A stretch of DNA of 64,000 nucleotides from the NCBI RefSeq assembly GCF_000787575.1, contig NW_012236516.1:634338-698337 (forward strand), in the 5' to 3' direction. The position numbers were made by a program, and so were the translations under genes. This document shows positions 1-10,676 of the stretch, one piece after another. The stretch comes from Acytostelium subglobosum LB1. Taxonomy: Eukaryota; Evosea; Eumycetozoa; Acytosteliales; Acytosteliaceae. Below the pieces are notes generated by a model. The model was not told the origin of the DNA. It saw only the letters and a program-made list of their open reading frames with translations, and made no database searches. How positions within the stretch are numbered: the stretch's first letter is position 1; each line of letters opens with the position of its first letter.

Positions 1-299
1 TAAAATATTATGTTATTACTATTATAAAATTACTGTATAGTTCTTATTATTATTGTTATTTTGTTATATAATTGAATCAACTTAACTTAGTTTAAATACA
101 TTATCATCTAACTCTTTTCCATCACTAGGTGGAAGGGATGTCAATCATTTAATTGACCCCCAAAAACACCAAAATGGGCTTTTTTTGCAGCCACATCGGT
201 CAATCAAATGATTGATTATTGAAGGTTCCAGGTTCTATCAGTCAATCAATCATATTGATCTGAAACTAAAATATGCTAGAATTATTCTACATTCATTTG

Positions 300-342
300 T
301 AGTACTATTGATTAGATGTTCTACAACCTGTCAATAGTACTA
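300..342. repeat. 12-bp perfect inverted repeat (hairpin)
   Basis: Arms TAGTACTATTGA (300-311) and TCAATAGTACTA (331-342) match perfectly around a 19-nt loop. It lies in AT-rich DNA (1-390) where no gene is seen. It could be a transcript hairpin or a decayed mobile-element end; nothing decides between them. Confidence 0.5.
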
Positions 343-390
343 ATCAACAACAATTGGAGGGATTCTTGGATACGATGACTTCTTGGAAGT

Positions 391-618
391 ATGACCAAGG
401 ATGATCTGATTCATATCACGGCGATTGATCGTCCCTTTGAGCACTCGATGGAGCACCTTTCAAAGATAAGCAGAGCAATGAACTTTGCCTGTAGACATGT
501 AAAGATTGGTTCGGTCAAGACAATGAAGAGATGGTCCATCTACTACTCATTGTTATCCAAACACTTTCTACCAATGGTACTCACTCCACTTTGTCATCCA
601 CAAGGTAGCATTGAGTGA
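391..618 (+). CDS. Short open frame, possible gene remnant (75 aa)
   Basis: An ATG-initiated frame of 75 codons in otherwise gene-free DNA. The predicted protein is neither low-complexity nor repetitive (it begins MTKDDLIHITAIDRPFEHSM), but I recognise no domain. No convincing intron joins it to anything upstream or downstream, and an in-frame TGA lies shortly before the ATG. It may be a decayed fragment of one of the expanded dictyostelid families, or chance. The DNA from 619 to 789 shows nothing further. Confidence 0.2.
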   Translation: MTKDDLIHITAIDRPFEHSMEHLSKISRAMNFACRHVKIGSVKTMKRWSIYYSLLSKHFLPMVLTPLCHPQGSIE

Positions 619-789
619 CATCAACGGAACCATTCACACAAAGTAGAGATGACTTTACTATCTCAATCAATATTCAACAAAGTATAGTTCATTCTTGGTT
701 CACATCACATTATCTGACAATATCAATATTTGTGTAAGCTCCTTAATAGATTTCATTGACTATCACGTATATATAGCATTTATTCAACT

Positions 790-3700
790 TTATATTGACA
801 TATTGCTGATTAAGATCGATTGGTTGTCTGCTTTTGCCACCTTGAGTGGACACTTTGGACAACATCTGTAAAAGGAGAGGTAGATAAAGCTTGGGTTGAG
901 AGTCCTCACAGTGATCTTCATAAGGTTGGGTTGATCAACAATTGCAATCATCTTTGTGATGATTTCATGTATGGTATTACCAATCTCATCCTTGGAGATT
1001 GATATCCAGTCGTCGACATAGATCTCCAGTAATTGGAGTGTTTGTGCTGTGCCTTGTGCGGGAATGAGTGGCAAAATAAACTCCAGCTCTGTGACGACCA
1101 ATGACAATGTCTTTAGTTGTCGACATCCCTCGTAGAATCGCTGAACGTTCAAGGAGTATTCTTTTTGTTTCGTCGCATATTCACTCGGTTTGAGGATGAT
1201 CTGTTGGACATTCTTGGCCTTGTAAAGGTTTTGGACTGGATGGTCCTTGAACATGTTAATGAACGTGATGTGGTCAAGTTCATTCTCGTCCATATGTCCA
1301 AGAAGATCATACTCATCATATCCATACCCTTTGCGACAAATGTAATTGTAGTAGCCAGTATTCTCCAGTGCACCATGAGCCCAAATGAAGTTCAGACGTG
1401 TGCCAGCGTCACTGGACAGCTTTGATAGGGCGGGCGGACCTGCTGGTGAGTTTGAGTGTATTTCTATATCTTGCAATGTTGGATGATCATCGACATAGAC
1501 TCTGAACATCTCAATGAAGCATCGTGAATGGTAGTCAGACACTCCATCTCCATCCATTTGTATCTTGACAACACTGTAAGGCTCTTGGCTATTTTGTTCG
1601 GATAGTTTGCACATTTTGCGTTCAATTATATAGTCGGGGACCTCCATGAAACAGATATATCGTAGATTCGGCTGTCTACGGACATTGATAAAGATAATAC
1701 TCTCACCACTATTGCCTCCAAAATCGAATGGCACTGTCAATGATTGCAGACTATCAAGACATTGTTCAATGTGATCAGGGGGCAGGAAGGGAAGGTCCAG
1801 TGCATTCAAATGAAGAGGTGCCTTGGTGAACAGGCAGTACTTGGAGCCAATGTGGTTGATCATGGAGCCAATGTTGAGTGATGGTGTGACATGGTTTGAG
1901 ATCACTGATGACACTGCTTGATGGAATCCAATGCATACAGTTGATAACGATACCACCCATTTTGAGTCCAAAGAGTCATTGCGAATAGTCAGGATATGTT
2001 CAATGATTTGTTTAATCAACATTGGTGAGAGTGATGGAGTTGAGAAAGTGTTTGAGTGATCTAATGATTCTAGTGAGTCCTTATAAAGCTTGGCGATCGA
2101 AGCCTTCTTGTACTGATTGTATAGTAGCATATTTCGTTCAAACTCATCATTTCGCTCCAACCTGGCCAACAGTGCACTCTTGGAAATAGGACTAATCCAT
2201 GAGGGAATCTTGAGATGGTATATCTTTAGAGTATGGCGCCACATTAAAAGACGAAAGATCACTGTGGGATGACAACAAATACTGGCTAGATGACAAAAGT
2301 CACTTCTATATTTTGGTATGCCAATAGATTGAGTCCATGCAGCAGCATGATCAGGACACGAGTTCAGGAACTCATAGAATGTAGATTGATTAATTTGTCC
2401 TTTAGAACTTTTGATGAGTCGGTTGATGAATTGGATGTCCAACATTGAATGGCGTGCCAGTAAGCAAAGGAATGGACCAATTATAAAGTCACGAATCGGA
2501 AGCCCTGTCTTGAACTTGTCAAGGTATGCCTCGATCCATGTGCGATATTGTTCAATAAACTGAGCATCATCCTCCAACTTGAAGCCATCAAAGGTGTTGT
2601 TCAAAGCATGTATTGCCAAATCGATGTAGTAGTCACGCTGTTCATTTGATAGTCTTCCACCCATGCCCTTGACCATGCCAAGCAATCCAGTGGCAACGCT
2701 GAGGGGATCACGAATGGATGAGTTGTGTGGTCCAAAGTTTTTTTTTTGGTCAATCGATATTGATTGTACACGATCCATTATTGGCTGCCATATATCCACA
2801 CACTCGCCAAGTGATCCAAACAGTTTGGCAACACCTCCCAAGTAACACAATGTATTTGGTGTCTTGACCTCCTTCAGTACTATTGATTCCAAATGATCTT
2901 TATAAAATTGTAACTTTAAGTATGATTGATTGATTGATTGATGATGGAAAGATGGTCAGTGAAAGATTATGGAGATCGTCCATCTGAACAAATATACAAC
3001 ATACATTCTGGAATGATGGACCAAGATGAGTGATTGCTTGGCACGTGATGTGTGGTGGTAGTCTGCTGAGGAGTCCGAGAAGGCGATCGGATGGTTCAAC
3101 AAGTCGAAGAAGTGGTAGTAAAGATATAAAATCCTTGTCATCGTTATAGTTGAACTGATTCTTCTTCCACTTCACCTCTACCTTCTCAAACATTTGAAAT
3201 ACCAAGTTTTGGTTAGCCTGTTGCTTTGTTGGATCATCGAGTGCCATTGCATAAATTGTTGATAATCCAGTGGTGAGGTACCTCTCTTCACATCCTTGAA
3301 TGAACCTGTAGTAGTAGTAGTAACATAATGGTTAGTGATCGAATGATTGAATGATTGAATGATACACCTACTTGATAACAAGTTGTTTGTGATTGATTAG
3401 AAGTGATGTGGCGATGTTTGGAACCTTCTGGAGGTACTTCAACTGTTGAGAATGATCGATGGTTCGTCCAACGAGGTCGACACTCGGAAATTTGATGAAG
3501 GATTGTGCAAGCTCATTCTCAACTGCATCATGTCCAAATGCATATGTTATGTTGTCAAAGTACTCCTTGCTATTAATGTGTGATGATAACAATATGAAAT
3601 AGGCTGTGAGTAGTTGTTGTTGACGTACAGCATCATCCTTGCATTGAACCATTCTCAAGAAGCCTGGATTGATCAAGAAGTGAGTGTGTTGATCCAGTGA

Positions 3701-4156
3701 TGGTGGGCCATCGTGTACTCTTATGAAGGCCAATGCCAGATCGAACAGAGTGATGTTGATGCCCTCCATTTGATAAATAGCTGAATAGTCAACGTGTATC
3801 ATTTCTTCTTCCTCTTTAGAAGGACGTACATCTGTGATCATTATCCTTTCAAATAATTTATACATATACACTTTGTACTGTATAGGAAAACTGGTGATTG
3901 CCTGAGCATTTATAAATGAGTTAGTTTGCAATGACTGACTGTCCATCATTGATTGAGTGTGATAACATACCTTTGATATGAGTGGCAATGCGTTTATGAA
4001 GCATACCAGGTTGTTGTTATCTTGTTTGAGGTCAACTGCCAACAACTTATCAACTGCATTATTCAAAGGCTCCACTTCTTTCTCATCAAATATCATGTTA
4101 GGCCTGTACTTATATCTCTGCCATATCTCATTGATTACATTGATGGCACTGTCCAT
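790..4156 (-). CDS. Large unrecognised protein, three exons (about 1,069 aa)
   Basis: Three exons join in frame: 4156-3372, 3305-3005 and 2913-790. Intron 1 has a GTAGGT donor and ends CTACAG; intron 2 runs from GTATGT to AAAG. The phases (2, then 0) fit exactly and give a 1,069-residue product. The start is the first ATG after an in-frame stop, reading MDSAINV; an extra upstream exon cannot be excluded. No signal peptide or membrane segment is apparent. The last 450 residues alternate hydrophobic strands and polar turns, as in the degenerate leucine-rich proteins common in dictyostelids, but no domain is clear enough to name. It lies about 150 bp downstream of the ArfGAP gene on the same strand. 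Confidence 0.75.
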
Positions 4157-4311
4157 CACTTTATCTCTTATCTGTATCACAAAGTCTTGCTCAATGAATC
4201 AATCAATCAAACAAAGTTTGAGTTCAATTTATCTATTTTATTTCAATCCTATCCTTTCCAGTCCTTCCAGTCTCCCTCCTCTTATATCTCCATCATCGAT
4301 CATCATTATGA

Positions 4312-5886
4312 TTATCTGTTTGTTGAGTACTGACGATAGGCATTGTTACCATACTGATATGCATTGTTTGCCATGCTAGTCGCCATTGATGTCAACTTCT
4401 TACTTCCATCAAGTACTGCACTCGACAATGACTTGATATCAGTGTTGGCAATGTTATTGTACAAAGATGATGCAATCTCTGTAGCTTGAGCTATATTGAT
4501 TGATTGATTGGTATGATTGAGTGAATGAATGAATGAATGATTGTATGAATGTACAAACATACCTGGTATATATTTGCCAGCAGAGTATGATGATAATGAA
4601 TGAGGTGATTCGTTGCGATCATAGTATTGAGCACTGGAGATGGAGGTGGCTCCGGCAAACTTTGATAGACGTACTTGTTTGTCGGGATCATTACTATCTT
4701 GATCATTGCCAAAGTAGTGCTGTGATGAGATTGACTTGGCCTCACCAAAGTTCTTCCTTGCATAGTCTGTCTCTTGATAGTTGGTCGACTTCTTATGATC
4801 ATCCCCTCTATTCAATGGCTCATACTCTGTCTCATCAGTGCTGGCATACTCTGTAGATCTGCTCTTCTTTCCATGTTGTTGAGATGATGACTTGTTATCG
4901 CTGCTACTATTGTTGTATTTAGTAATGATGGTATTTGGAATGATGATCAATGATGAAGTACTTACTCGTGTAGTGGCTCCATTGAGAACTTGGATGATTT
5001 AGAGAACCTTGGCTCTTCCTCATCTTCTTGTTGATGATCATTGTGTTGTTGATCCTCTTGTTGTGACTTCCTGCCACCTCCACTGTTGCCGCCACTCTTC
5101 TTAGAAGACTGTGCAGCCACGACAGTCTCTGGTATTGAGTCCCAGTCATCATCGAATGATTGTTTGGTTATTTTCTTGGCTGAACCAGTCTTCTTGACAG
5201 AGTTGCCACCACTTCCTTTCAATGTATTCTTTGACGATTCAAAGTTGTCCCATTCATTATCATCTGTGAGTGTAACAACATGAGATTGTTTATGATCGTG
5301 TCCATCCTCATGTTCGGACTGATGCTGGGTCATTGATAATGGTGCCAATGATATATCAAGACTATCACTCTCATTCAATCTGATGTATCATTGAGTTAGT
5401 ATCTTTCATAAACTGAGTTCCCAACCATCTTTTCTATTACTTACGACTTGAGTGCCTTTGCTTCCAACAACTTCTTGTAGGTTGCCGCGGCGGTAGAGTC
5501 ATACTTCTCCTCAATCTTTGAATTGATAATACCATGATCAGTAAAGTACTTCTTGGCCTCCTTATTTCCACCGCACTCCATTATCTTCAATTGTAATAAT
5601 TTCCACTTGTCATATTTAATTGATCTAAAATGTAACAATAAATTAGTATTCAATTAATAACAACTATTAATAACAACAATGCGTACCTAACAAATGAAAT
5701 ATGAGTACCAAGGAATCTGTGATTGGAGGCACAGTCTACACAGAGATAGATAGCATATGGTAGTGAAGCCCAAATTGGATTCTTTGCATTGCAATCAAAA
5801 CAAACTCTATTCTCCAACTTGTGACATTGCTTCTGGAAGAAGGCATTAACTTGATCTGCCTCAATAACTTGATCCTTATTATTCAT
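4312..5886 (-). CDS. ArfGAP, Glo3/ARFGAP2-3 type (about 438 aa)
   Basis: Five exons (5886-5687, 5624-5445, 5379-4966, 4906-4563, 4490-4312) keep phase throughout. Residues about 15-130 form an ArfGAP zinc-finger domain: CFDC and CVDC supply the four zinc ligands (C-x2-C, spacer, C-x2-C), with the typical [14 protein letters not shown] stretch and, after intron 1, [10 protein letters not shown] with the catalytic-type Arg. Proteins of this family stimulate GTP hydrolysis by Arf in COPI-coat traffic at the Golgi. The remainder is Ser/Asp/Lys-rich and disordered, with repeated short motifs ([22 protein letters not shown]) like those in the C-terminal half of Glo3/ARFGAP2-3, and a TYR-rich tail. 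The start is the first ATG of the zinc-finger exon; a further 5' exon is possible. Confidence 0.88.
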
Positions 5887-6144
5887 CTTCTTTGCAATGA
5901 AATATTTAACTTATGTTTAGATATATGTAAATATAAGTATGTAATCTGGTAAGTATATATGATAATGAAGCTCTCCTTACCTCTATAACATCCTTCCATC
6001 CATCCATCCTTTCAATCATGAATGATGTAAAGGTTGTGTTTGTGTGTGTTTGTGTGTTTGTGTGAGTACCCATCCATCCATTCAATTTCAAACAAAGAAA
6101 TAGATGATGAATGAAGAGTGGGCTTGGAGTGTGCTCAATTGGGC

Positions 6145-6234
6145 TCACCCTTCTTCATCATCTGACTCATCTTGAAAGAAGTTGGGTGTATTTATTGGTG
6201 ATGCGGCATCCTCCTCCGTTGATAGTGACAACAT
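6145..6234 (-). other. Short acidic-tailed open frame, possible exon
   Basis: A 29-codon ATG frame reads MLSLSTEEDAASPINTPN and ends in DESDDEEG just before TGA. The acidic end resembles many genuine protein termini. The TGA overlaps a possible donor (GG|GTGAGC, phase 2), so it could instead be a first exon, but I could not join it in frame to the ArfGAP exon at 5886 by any single intron. It may be a last exon, a micro-ORF in the ArfGAP leader, or an exon of an unresolved gene. Confidence 0.3.
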
Positions 6235-6353
6235 AAGCAGATTCTTGTATGATTAGAAAATGCCTTACTATATTTGTACAAGTCAGTCAAATGTCAGTGT
6301 CCAGAATTATAGGATATACATATTTAAAGAAAGTATCTTTATTATTGGTAGAA

Positions 6354-6608
6354 TCATTCAAGTTTGTAATTATTATATTTGATGTGGTTGAAATCTTCTA
6401 CAAAGTCTGATGAACTGAGGGAGGAATCAGATCCAACCAATGGATTTAACAGCATACGATATTCACTATTCCTGTTAATAAAAATATTACCAAAAAATTG
6501 AAATTAAAAAAGATAAAAGGTTAAAAAATAATATTATTATTATTATTATTATAGATATTTAACGACATACCCTTCCTCATGTCCTCTCAAAACTGATACC
6601 ATGATCAT
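6354..6608 (-). CDS. Small two-exon gene (51 aa), function unknown
   Basis: Exon 1 (6608-6571) begins ATGATCATG and ends GAGGAAGG before GTATGTC. Exon 2 (6471-6354) follows an intron of about 100 nt that is almost pure A/T and ends AACAG. Phase 2 is kept and the joined frame encodes 51 residues, including NSEYRMLLNPLVGSDSS and ending YKLE. The sharp contrast between the AT-rich intron and the mixed-composition exons, with good splice sites, supports a real gene. I recognise no family. A start at the second ATG, two codons later, is equally possible. Confidence 0.5.
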
Positions 6609-7026
6609 TATTAATAATAATATAATAATTAATTTCATAAAAGATCTGGTTCCTTTTAATGTTCTTGGTGGATGATATTGTAATAATTGAATGAACTAAT
6701 GATTGATAGTTTGATTGAAACCGGTTTCAATATATATTGGATAAATTATCATTTATATATTGATGTTATTATTATAATTTATTTAACGGGACAACGATCA
6801 ACTTTGTAAATATCACACACACACACACACACACACAAACATTAATAATGGATTCCACGAGTTACAACTGGTTGATACGATGGATATCAACCCGACCCAG
6901 TACCTTGCATCCAAAGAATTACCAGCAGTAATCACCATGTGTATTAGATGACCGGATCATTACATTGAATTTAATTATTCGAGGTATTGTTGATATTGTT
7001 GGTGCCAGCACCACAAGAAGATACCT
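6609..7026. other. Intergenic, AT-rich, with (CA)12 tract
   Basis: Very AT-rich DNA with a (CA)n tract at 6814-6837. A 27-codon plus-strand ATG frame starting near 6849 is too short to call. This stretch holds the promoter of the small gene and the 3' end of the FNIP-repeat gene. Nothing else is seen. Confidence 0.5.
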
Positions 7027-8361
7027 TCACGTGTATTGAATGAACTGATCCTCAGCAATGGCGCCTGTAATAGGAAACAATCGCTTGATCCTATCTGATA
7101 TACTCTCCTCATTGAATTGAATCAGTCGTTGTAGTGCCAACATGATGTAGTCTGTGCCACCTCCATCACCGACGACTACCACTACATATCCATGTAATGA
7201 TTGATCGATCACCATTGTTGTGTTGATGCCAAGTGGTCTGATGGCAATGGTGTAGGATTTTGATTGATTGCTGTTTGGATGAATGGTCAATGTTCGAATG
7301 GACGATGGTAACACATCAAACTTATTGCACTTGAAGAATGATGACGATATCACCAGATGCTGCACACCATTGGGAACCGAGCCCTGCTGCAAGGCCATGT
7401 CAAATCGTCGTCCAAGGTTCAATGTCGTGATACCCGATGGTATTGTTCCGGGTGGGATGGGGCAGAATGTTATCGGTGTCGCAGATGTCAGGTATCGCCA
7501 CAGCTTCACAGCCAAATAGTCTAGGCCCGCCGGAATCAATCCAGTAGGCAATGGCTCATTGATCTCGAATCCAAATGAAAGTCGCTTGACTGAACTGGGG
7601 ATGGATGATGTTGGGAAGCTGTTGGCGAATGAATCGTATATCTTGAGGTAGGTCACAGAGTCTGGGATGCAAAGGACACGTGACGGATGTGGTCGGTAGG
7701 ATGCCAGCATCAGTCGGAGTAGTGATTGTGGTAGGATACCGGCTGGGAGTGAGAGATCGAACGACCAGCCAAGGTAGAGACTCTGGAGTTGCTGAGGGAG
7801 GACACCTGCTCTGAGTGGTCGGTTGTACTTTTCGCCAAAGGACAAGTGTCTGACATGATCTGGGATACAACCGGGTAGCAATGGTTGATTGAATGTATCA
7901 TTGAACTTGATCCTCACGACCTTTGTATTGAGCTCCAATGTCTTTAAGTTTGACAAGTGATTGATCACCATAAAGTCATTTGATTGTAGTCTTTCACGTG
8001 CCTTTTGTTGACGTGCATTCTGTTGTTGTTGAGGTAGTTGTTGATGTTGTTGTCCACTAAAGTGATCAGCATCACCATTCAAAGAGTTCATAATCAATTG
8101 TTTGAATGATCCAAGATTGAACATTGTATTGATATTGTTGTTGTTGCTACTGCTGTTGCTACTGTCATTGTCATTGTTGTTGTCATAGATTGATCGATCT
8201 TTGAGTGATTGAACTGATAGTCTTGCATATTTACAACGATCATTGAACATTGACTTGGAGGACAACACTACACAGACAATGTCAACATTGTCCAAGTATG
8301 ATACAATGTGTCTCAACAACAAATGTGATAGAGATGTCAAGCTTGTCGATGTCATAATCAT
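7027..8361 (-). CDS. FNIP-repeat protein with F-box-like N-terminus (444 aa)
   Basis: A single open frame of 444 codons from an ATG. Residues about 10-55 (LLRHIVSYLDNVDIVCVV) look like an F-box-like helical start. After an Asn/Ser/Gln-rich linker (residues 60-130) come several copies of the roughly 22-residue FNIP repeat, with the pattern FN-x-PL-x2-G-x-IP-x2-V-x2-L-x-FG: for example FNQPLLPGCIP, YNRPLRAGVLP, FDLSLPAGILP and INEPLPTGLIP. This repeat family is greatly expanded in Dictyostelium and related to leucine-rich repeats. Such proteins are presumed binding scaffolds, perhaps substrate adaptors of SCF ubiquitin ligases when an F-box is present; that role is inferred. No intron is needed. 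Confidence 0.88.
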   Translation of the reverse strand: MIMTSTSLTSLSHLLLRHIVSYLDNVDIVCVVLSSKSMFNDRCKYARLSVQSLKDRSIYDNNNDNDSSNSSSNNNNINTMFNLGSFKQLIMNSLNGDADHFSGQQHQQLPQQQQNARQQKARERLQSNDFMVINHLSNLKTLELNTKVVRIKFNDTFNQPLLPGCIPDHVRHLSFGEKYNRPLRAGVLPQQLQSLYLGWSFDLSLPAGILPQSLLRLMLASYRPHPSRVLCIPDSVTYLKIYDSFANSFPTSSIPSSVKRLSFGFEINEPLPTGLIPAGLDYLAVKLWRYLTSATPITFCPIPPGTIPSGITTLNLGRRFDMALQQGSVPNGVQHLVISSSFFKCNKFDVLPSSIRTLTIHPNSNQSKSYTIAIRPLGINTTMVIDQSLHGYVVVVVGDGGGTDYIMLALQRLIQFNEESISDRIKRLFPITGAIAEDQFIQYT

Positions 8362-8482
8362 CCTCTTGATTGTTCTATGATTGATTGATTGATTGAATAA
8401 CTAAAAATAAGATATTTGTCCATGGACATCAACTTCGTTCATCAGCAATGAGCGCACACGAGGACAGTGGCACACAGTTTAT

Positions 8483-10389
8483 TTAGTTCATCTTTCTGAT
8501 GAGGTTGTTGATGAGGTGCTCACGGTTGCCAGCATCACCTCCCTCGAGGAAATGGATCTTCTTGTGGTTGAAACCTCCACGTGGACAGTTGAGCTTGAAG
8601 GCCCAGAGGAAACGGTTGACCTCACGGAAGTTCTTGCCGCAGGTGAAGATCTCGTGGATGATGTCCTCAACGCAGATGATTCCGTAACGCTTGAGACCGT
8701 CGAAGACCATCTCGTTGTTGACGAGTGGGATACGCTGACCTCTGATCTTGGCGTGACCTCTCTTGTAGATGAGCTCGCGGACTGACTTGAGGTTGGGGTA
8801 ACCGTAGGCGATGTATGGCTCGACGAGCTTCAACATGTTGATCATGGCCTTGTTCAACTTGACAAAGACACCGTTGTTCAACTGGAGCAAACGGAGGAGC
8901 TGTAGGATCTTGCGTGGCTTGGGGCCAATACCGTTGATACCGCGGATACGGATGACAAAGGCAACCTTAGCCTCGGGTGGGACGTAGAACACGTTGGTGT
9001 TCTTGGCCTGACGCTTGAGGCTGACCTGCTTGCGCTCGGCGTTACGGTACTCACGAGCGTACTTCTCGGCACGGAGGAAGTACTTGGCTCTCAATCTTGA
9101 GGCTCTCAAGCGGGAAGCGCGACGAAGCTTGGCAAGATCGACGGTCTTCTTCTGAGAGGTGGCTCTCTGCTTCAAGACAGACTCTGGGACTGGGGTGGCA
9201 GCTCTGTTAATGATTGGAGAAAGGGGAGAAAGGGAAGAACTAAGTGTGAAAGATGAGGGGCAACTGACTACGACTACCTCTTGTGTGTTTGCCCAGTGTT
9301 GCCATTGCTGGCGACATGGGGATGGACATGCAACAAGCAGGTATACGCTCTGAATGCTCTCACTCCTGTCACAAGACAAGCATAATATTTAATTGAAACC
9401 ACCGAGAGTGACTGCAGCTTCAACAAAGCCTCCGCCTCCTTGTAAGTTGTCACCTGAATCATAGTCAAGTTGTTATATCATTGTCACACCTACCTCAAAG
9501 CAAGAGGTGAGTGGACGACGAATGAACATGACTGGTTGAGTTGAACGAACAAAGGGGGCTGAGAAGTGTTGGGATAGAACGAGCGTGATGAGTGACTAAG
9601 TGTATCTTGTCCAAAGGACACTCAACAACCTGGCAAACATACAACGCGCCGAGTCTACAAATAATTAAAGGAAGACCAGCCATGAAGGTCAATCTTCCTC
9701 AAAGCCTCTTGGTATGGGGGCGCAACTCGGATGTTATCACTTGACATTGACCACTAAAGGTCAGCATGTCGGTGGCGACATCCAATATGCGGGGACCAAG
9801 CCATACCTCAAGCAACTTGTTTGTAATCAGGGAAGTACAGAGCATGGAGCATGATAGACGATGCGAGTGATTGATTGATTGAATGATATGCGCAAGTAAG
9901 CAATCAAACAATAACAAACACAACAAAGTGCTATGCATAAGCCATTTGGCAACTACACTGGGTAGTCGTGTACAGCCCTCGCTTTCACCTTGGGAGATTA
10001 AAGCAATGGTATTGTATTTGATCAGACACTGCTAGAAGCAACTACCCGACCAGCTCACGAGTTGCCCCGTGAGTCAGAAGGATGCCACTTGTCTAGAGTG
10101 TAAGATACAAAGTACGTTTTGTGGATGTGCATCCGGTTCTTTTCGAAGGAGTTGCTGAACTTCTCAATGTCGAGAGGTACAGGTGACCAACATCCATCTG
10201 TTGTGTTGTGCATTTGTTGAGGAACGTGTATCCGAATCCAACCAAGTGTCAATGAATGGATACATGTATCGATCATCAGCTGTAGATAAGGATGTGAGGT
10301 GATTGGTGGATGCGTTGCTGATGTGATGGATGGATGGATGGTGATTGGTATGAACCTTCTCTATACATTTACTGTTTGGTGGTAGACAT
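8483..10389 (-). CDS. rpl7: 60S ribosomal protein L7 (uL30), 245 aa
   Basis: The main exon (9203-8483) encodes an unmistakable L7: [61 protein letters not shown] and the ending NLIRKMN. It binds rRNA in the large subunit. The exon starts in mid-codon after AACAG. My proposed first exon is 10389-10373 (MSTTK plus two bases of Gln), which ends at a GTAAATGTA donor in phase 2, precisely what the main exon needs, and gives 245 residues against about 244-248 in yeast and human. The intron would then be 1,169 nt, ten times the local norm, and contains two strongly paired segments listed separately. The main exon is certain; the first exon is inferred. Confidence 0.9.
9708..9812. ncRNA. Candidate structured RNA 1 in the proposed rpl7 intron
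   Basis: Three stems nest perfectly. The outer is GGTATGG (9711-9717) with CCATACC (9801-9807), extended by CTTG/CAAG. The middle is GGATGT (9729-9734) with ACATCC (9778-9783). The inner is GACATTGACC (9743-9752) with GGTCA-GC-ATGTC (9759-9770), closing a six-base loop. Base composition is more balanced than in neighbouring intergenic DNA. Strand is not shown by the sequence; host sense would be minus. I found no clear C/D or H/ACA boxes and no fit to SRP, RNase P, or U RNAs. The same segment is also an open frame on the minus strand, so coding DNA is an alternative. Confidence 0.45.
9948..10066. ncRNA. Candidate structured RNA 2 in the proposed rpl7 intron
   Basis: A second nested fold. The outer stem is GGCAACT (9948-9954) with AGTTGCC (10060-10066). 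The middle stem is GGGTAGT (9960-9966) with ACTACCC (10041-10047). The inner hairpin is GCTTT (9981-9985) with AAAGC (10000-10004). All seven-base arms are perfect and in the right order. A competing hairpin with stem CTCACG/CGTGAG overlaps the outer 3' arm at 10054-10073, which might allow switching. No known RNA family was recognised; it may be part of one longer RNA with the structure at 9708-9812. Confidence 0.45.
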
Positions 10390-10676
10390 GTTGGCTATAC
10401 GTGTGCGTGACTGATGAATGAGCAACAAGACGAGTGTCGTGAAATGAATGCTGGAGGTGATCTTTTGTGCCCCAAGCTGGCTCAAAGCCACACTTCGCTT
10501 CAAATCAAAACAAAAATTCAAAAATAAATGTATTGACAAACGAAACAACGATAACGTTACAGCACGTTGTTTGGACTTGATTTGGGGAAGTTCAAAGTTG
10601 AGAAACACTTGTGTTTGGGTGCATGAATGAATGAACAGGTAGAGATATAGATATAGATAAAGATATAGATAGAGAT

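Noticed and set aside
9699-9701. TGA read as selenocysteine joining two open frames
   Set aside because: No SECIS-like structure or selenoprotein similarity was seen; the frames are not a known protein.
9800-9860. SRP RNA suggested by a TGTAATC motif near 9831
   Set aside because: No helix 8 tetraloop or asymmetric loop motif was found in either orientation.
10040-10080. RNase P/MRP RNA suggested by TGACTCACGG
   Set aside because: The paired CR-I partner and ACAGA-type motif are absent.
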